From Lysobacteraceae bacterium (GTDB taxonomy: Bacteria > Pseudomonadota > Gammaproteobacteria > Xanthomonadales > Xanthomonadaceae), in NCBI GenBank assembly GCA_003505795.1, contig DNXT01000466.1:519-7020 (forward strand): DNA of 6,502 nt, given 5' to 3'. Positions 4,851 to 6,502 of this stretch are shown piece by piece; positions within the stretch are counted from its first letter, which is position 1; every line of letters begins with the position of its first letter. The notes beneath the pieces are model-generated. The model was given only the letters and a program-made list of their open reading frames with translations, did no database searches and was not told the DNA's origin. Position numbers and translations under genes: made by a program.

Positions 4851-5768
4851 TCAGCCCGCGGGCAGCGCCAGCGGCCGCAGCCACGGCAGCAGCCAGTGGT
4901 CCACCAGCAGGAACGCGAACAGCGCCATCAGGTAGACGATGGAGTAGCCGAACATCTTCATCGCGAACTGCTCGTCCGGCGGATCGAGCATGCGCCATGC
5001 GTACCAGAGGAACACCGCGTCCAGCACCAGCGCGCCGCCCAGGTAGAACAGCCCGCACATGCCGACGATCACCGGCAGCACGGTCACCACCGCCAGCAGG
5101 ATCGAGTACAGCAGGATCTGCCGGCGCGTGTACTCGACCCCGTGCGTCACCGGCAGCATCGGAATGTCGGCCTTGGCGTAGTCGGCGCGGCGGAAGATCG
5201 CCAGCGCCCAGAAGTGCGGCGGCGTCCACACGAAGATGATCAGCACCAGCAGCAGCGAGTAGCCCCAGTCCCACGCGCCCTGCATGCCGGTGACCGCAGC
5301 CCAGCCCAGCAGCGGCGGGGTGGCGCCGGCCAGCCCGCCGATCACGATGTTCTGCGAGGTCGCGCGCTTGAGGTAGACGGTGTAGATCACCGCGTAGCCG
5401 ATCAGCGAGGCGAAGGTCAGCACCGCGGTGATCACGTTGACCCACAGCACCAGGATCGCCATCGACAGCGCGATCAGCGCCGCGGCGAAGGCCAGCACCT
5501 GCCATGGCCGCACCTTGCCGACCACCAGCGGGCGCCACGAGGTGCGCGCCATCTGCGCATCGATCTGCGCATCGAGCAGCTGGTTGATCGCCGCCGCCGC
5601 CGAGGCCGCCAGCCAGATGCCGAGGAAGCCGAGCAGGCCGGCACGCAGCTGTTGCAGCGTCGGCATGCCGGGGATGGCCAGGAACATGCCCACCAGCGCG
5701 GTGAACACGATCAGCGCCACCACCTTGGGCTTGGTCAGGTCCCAGTAGTCGCGGGCGCGGGCGCTCAT
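4851..5768 (-). CDS. ctaB: Protoheme IX farnesyltransferase (heme O synthase)
   Basis: An inner-membrane prenyltransferase of the UbiA superfamily that adds a farnesyl group to heme B, giving heme O for cytochrome oxidase; also named cyoE. The 305 residues match the family length. The first Asp-rich motif NQLLDAQIDAQMARTSWRPL spans residues 62-81, with Asp66 and Asp70. LKRATSQNIVIGGLAGATPP (133-152) follows, then WTPPHFWALAIFRRADYAKAD (181-201) with the second acidic cluster, and several hydrophobic helices up to LVDHWLLPWL near the end. The ATG at 5768 is preceded by GGAG (minus strand, 5774-5777). It overlaps the ctaA stop as ATGA, so the two genes are probably translationally coupled. Downstream, it converges on the symporter gene. 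Confidence 0.97.
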   Translation of the reverse strand: MSARARDYWDLTKPKVVALIVFTALVGMFLAIPGMPTLQQLRAGLLGFLGIWLAASAAAAINQLLDAQIDAQMARTSWRPLVVGKVRPWQVLAFAAALIALSMAILVLWVNVITAVLTFASLIGYAVIYTVYLKRATSQNIVIGGLAGATPPLLGWAAVTGMQGAWDWGYSLLLVLIIFVWTPPHFWALAIFRRADYAKADIPMLPVTHGVEYTRRQILLYSILLAVVTVLPVIVGMCGLFYLGGALVLDAVFLWYAWRMLDPPDEQFAMKMFGYSIVYLMALFAFLLVDHWLLPWLRPLALPAG

Positions 5769-6502
5769 GCCGGCTCCGGCGCGCGCAGGCGGGCCAGCAG
5801 CGACATCAGCACGAAGCTCAGCGCCACCGCGCCGCCGTTGTGCAGCACCGCCACCTGCAGCGGCAGCGCCAGCTTGACGTTGAGGATGCCGAGCGCCACC
5901 TGCGCCGCCACCAGCAGCGCCAGCGCGCCGGCCCAGCCGCGCATGCCCGGCTGCCGGTACAGGCGCCAGGCCAGCCACCACAGGTACAGCGCGGTGGCGA
6001 CCGCCCACAGCCGGTGCGCGAGCTGGATCGCGATCCGCGCGGCGCCGTCGAGCACGCCGCCCTCGTAGTCCACGCCGATGCCGCGCCACAGGGTGAAGCC
6101 CTCGGCGAAATCGTGCGGCGGCCACCACTGGCTGACGCAGCGCGGGAAATTGTCCATCGACCAGCTGCCGCCGCCGCAGGCCAGCGCCGCGTAGTTGGCG
6201 CTGACCCAGCCGCCGAGCGCGATCTGCAGGCCCAGCACCGCCATGCCGATGCGCAGCAGCCCCTTCAGCCGCGGCGCGTCGGCCAGGGTGATCGGCCGGT
6301 CGGTGGCGCGCCAGGCCATCCATACCAGCAGCGAGAACATCACCAGCGCACCGAGCAGGTGGGCCATCACCACGATCGGCTTGAGCAGCCAGGTCACCGT
6401 CCACATGCCGAGCAGGGCCTGGAAGATCACCACCGCCAGGGTCAGCACCGCCGCGCGCGCCAGGTCGATGTTGGACCAGCGCAGCGCGGCCAGCAGCAGG
6501 AT
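5765..6502 (-). CDS. ctaA: Heme A synthase, COX15/CtaA family, 3' part
   Basis: The C-terminal 245 residues of an inner-membrane enzyme that oxidises the C8 methyl of heme O to the formyl group of heme A. The frame is open through the window edge, so the start is outside; a GTG at 6448 is internal to the protein. Visible family features are GMWTVTWLLKPIVVMAHLLG with a conserved His (residue 48 of the visible part), and an extracytoplasmic loop with a Cys pair (LACGGGSW, Cys109; FPRCVSQWW, Cys122). HRLWAV (His163) and LHNGGAVALSFVL (His221) follow, the histidines being heme-binding in the family. It is followed by ctaB with a four-base ATGA overlap. In related genomes the upstream genes are usually cytochrome c oxidase subunits and a SURF1-type protein; that cannot be seen here. 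Confidence 0.95.
   Translation of the reverse strand: MLLLAALRWSNIDLARAAVLTLAVVIFQALLGMWTVTWLLKPIVVMAHLLGALVMFSLLVWMAWRATDRPITLADAPRLKGLLRIGMAVLGLQIALGGWVSANYAALACGGGSWSMDNFPRCVSQWWPPHDFAEGFTLWRGIGVDYEGGVLDGAARIAIQLAHRLWAVATALYLWWLAWRLYRQPGMRGWAGALALLVAAQVALGILNVKLALPLQVAVLHNGGAVALSFVLMSLLARLRAPEPA

Noticed and set aside
5769..6404. Frame extending ctaB upstream through ctaA
   Set aside because: The ATG at 5768 with GGAG gives the standard CtaB length and N-terminus, and the region upstream is clearly coding for CtaA in another frame.

Overview
The window is GC-rich DNA from a gammaproteobacterium, most probably a Xanthomonadaceae member (Lysobacter, Luteimonas, Pseudoxanthomonas or Xanthomonas type). 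The basis is the fbp protein, the ctaA-ctaB pair and the REP-like intergenic palindromes; the assignment is inference, because no rRNA or other marker gene is present. Genes at both edges are cut by the window.

Layout, left to right. The 3' part of a YtcJ-type amidohydrolase (+) ends at 830. It converges on a small exported sulfite-oxidase-fold protein gene (-, 862-1338). From 1495 to about 2390 lies a visibly AT-richer block with two short minus-strand genes: a 161-residue exported protein with a TTG start, and a 70-residue two-helix membrane protein. Each is followed at its 3' end by a sequence with the layout of an integron attC recombination site. A third, half attC sits directly against the stop codon of fbp. 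No integron integrase is visible, so this looks like a small integrase-less cassette cluster (CALIN-type) inserted between housekeeping genes.

The class I fructose-1,6-bisphosphatase gene (fbp, -, 2390-3406) reads towards the cassettes. A 309-base divergent intergenic region with a nearly perfect long palindrome (REP-like) and a possible promoter separates it from a YfeH-like bile acid:sodium symporter family gene (+, 3716-4699). After a second intergenic stretch with decayed copies of the same REP family come ctaB (-, 4851-5768) and the 3' part of ctaA (-, 5765 to the window edge). These two overlap by four bases (ATGA) and together make heme A for cytochrome c oxidase: CtaB converts heme B to heme O, and CtaA converts heme O to heme A.

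Working together: ctaA-ctaB is one translationally coupled heme A unit. The two cassette genes lie in the same direction as fbp, the first starting only about 40 bases after its stop, so they may be transcribed by read-through from fbp instead of from an integron Pc promoter. The most notable thing in the window is this cassette cluster; the other genes are ordinary chromosomal functions.
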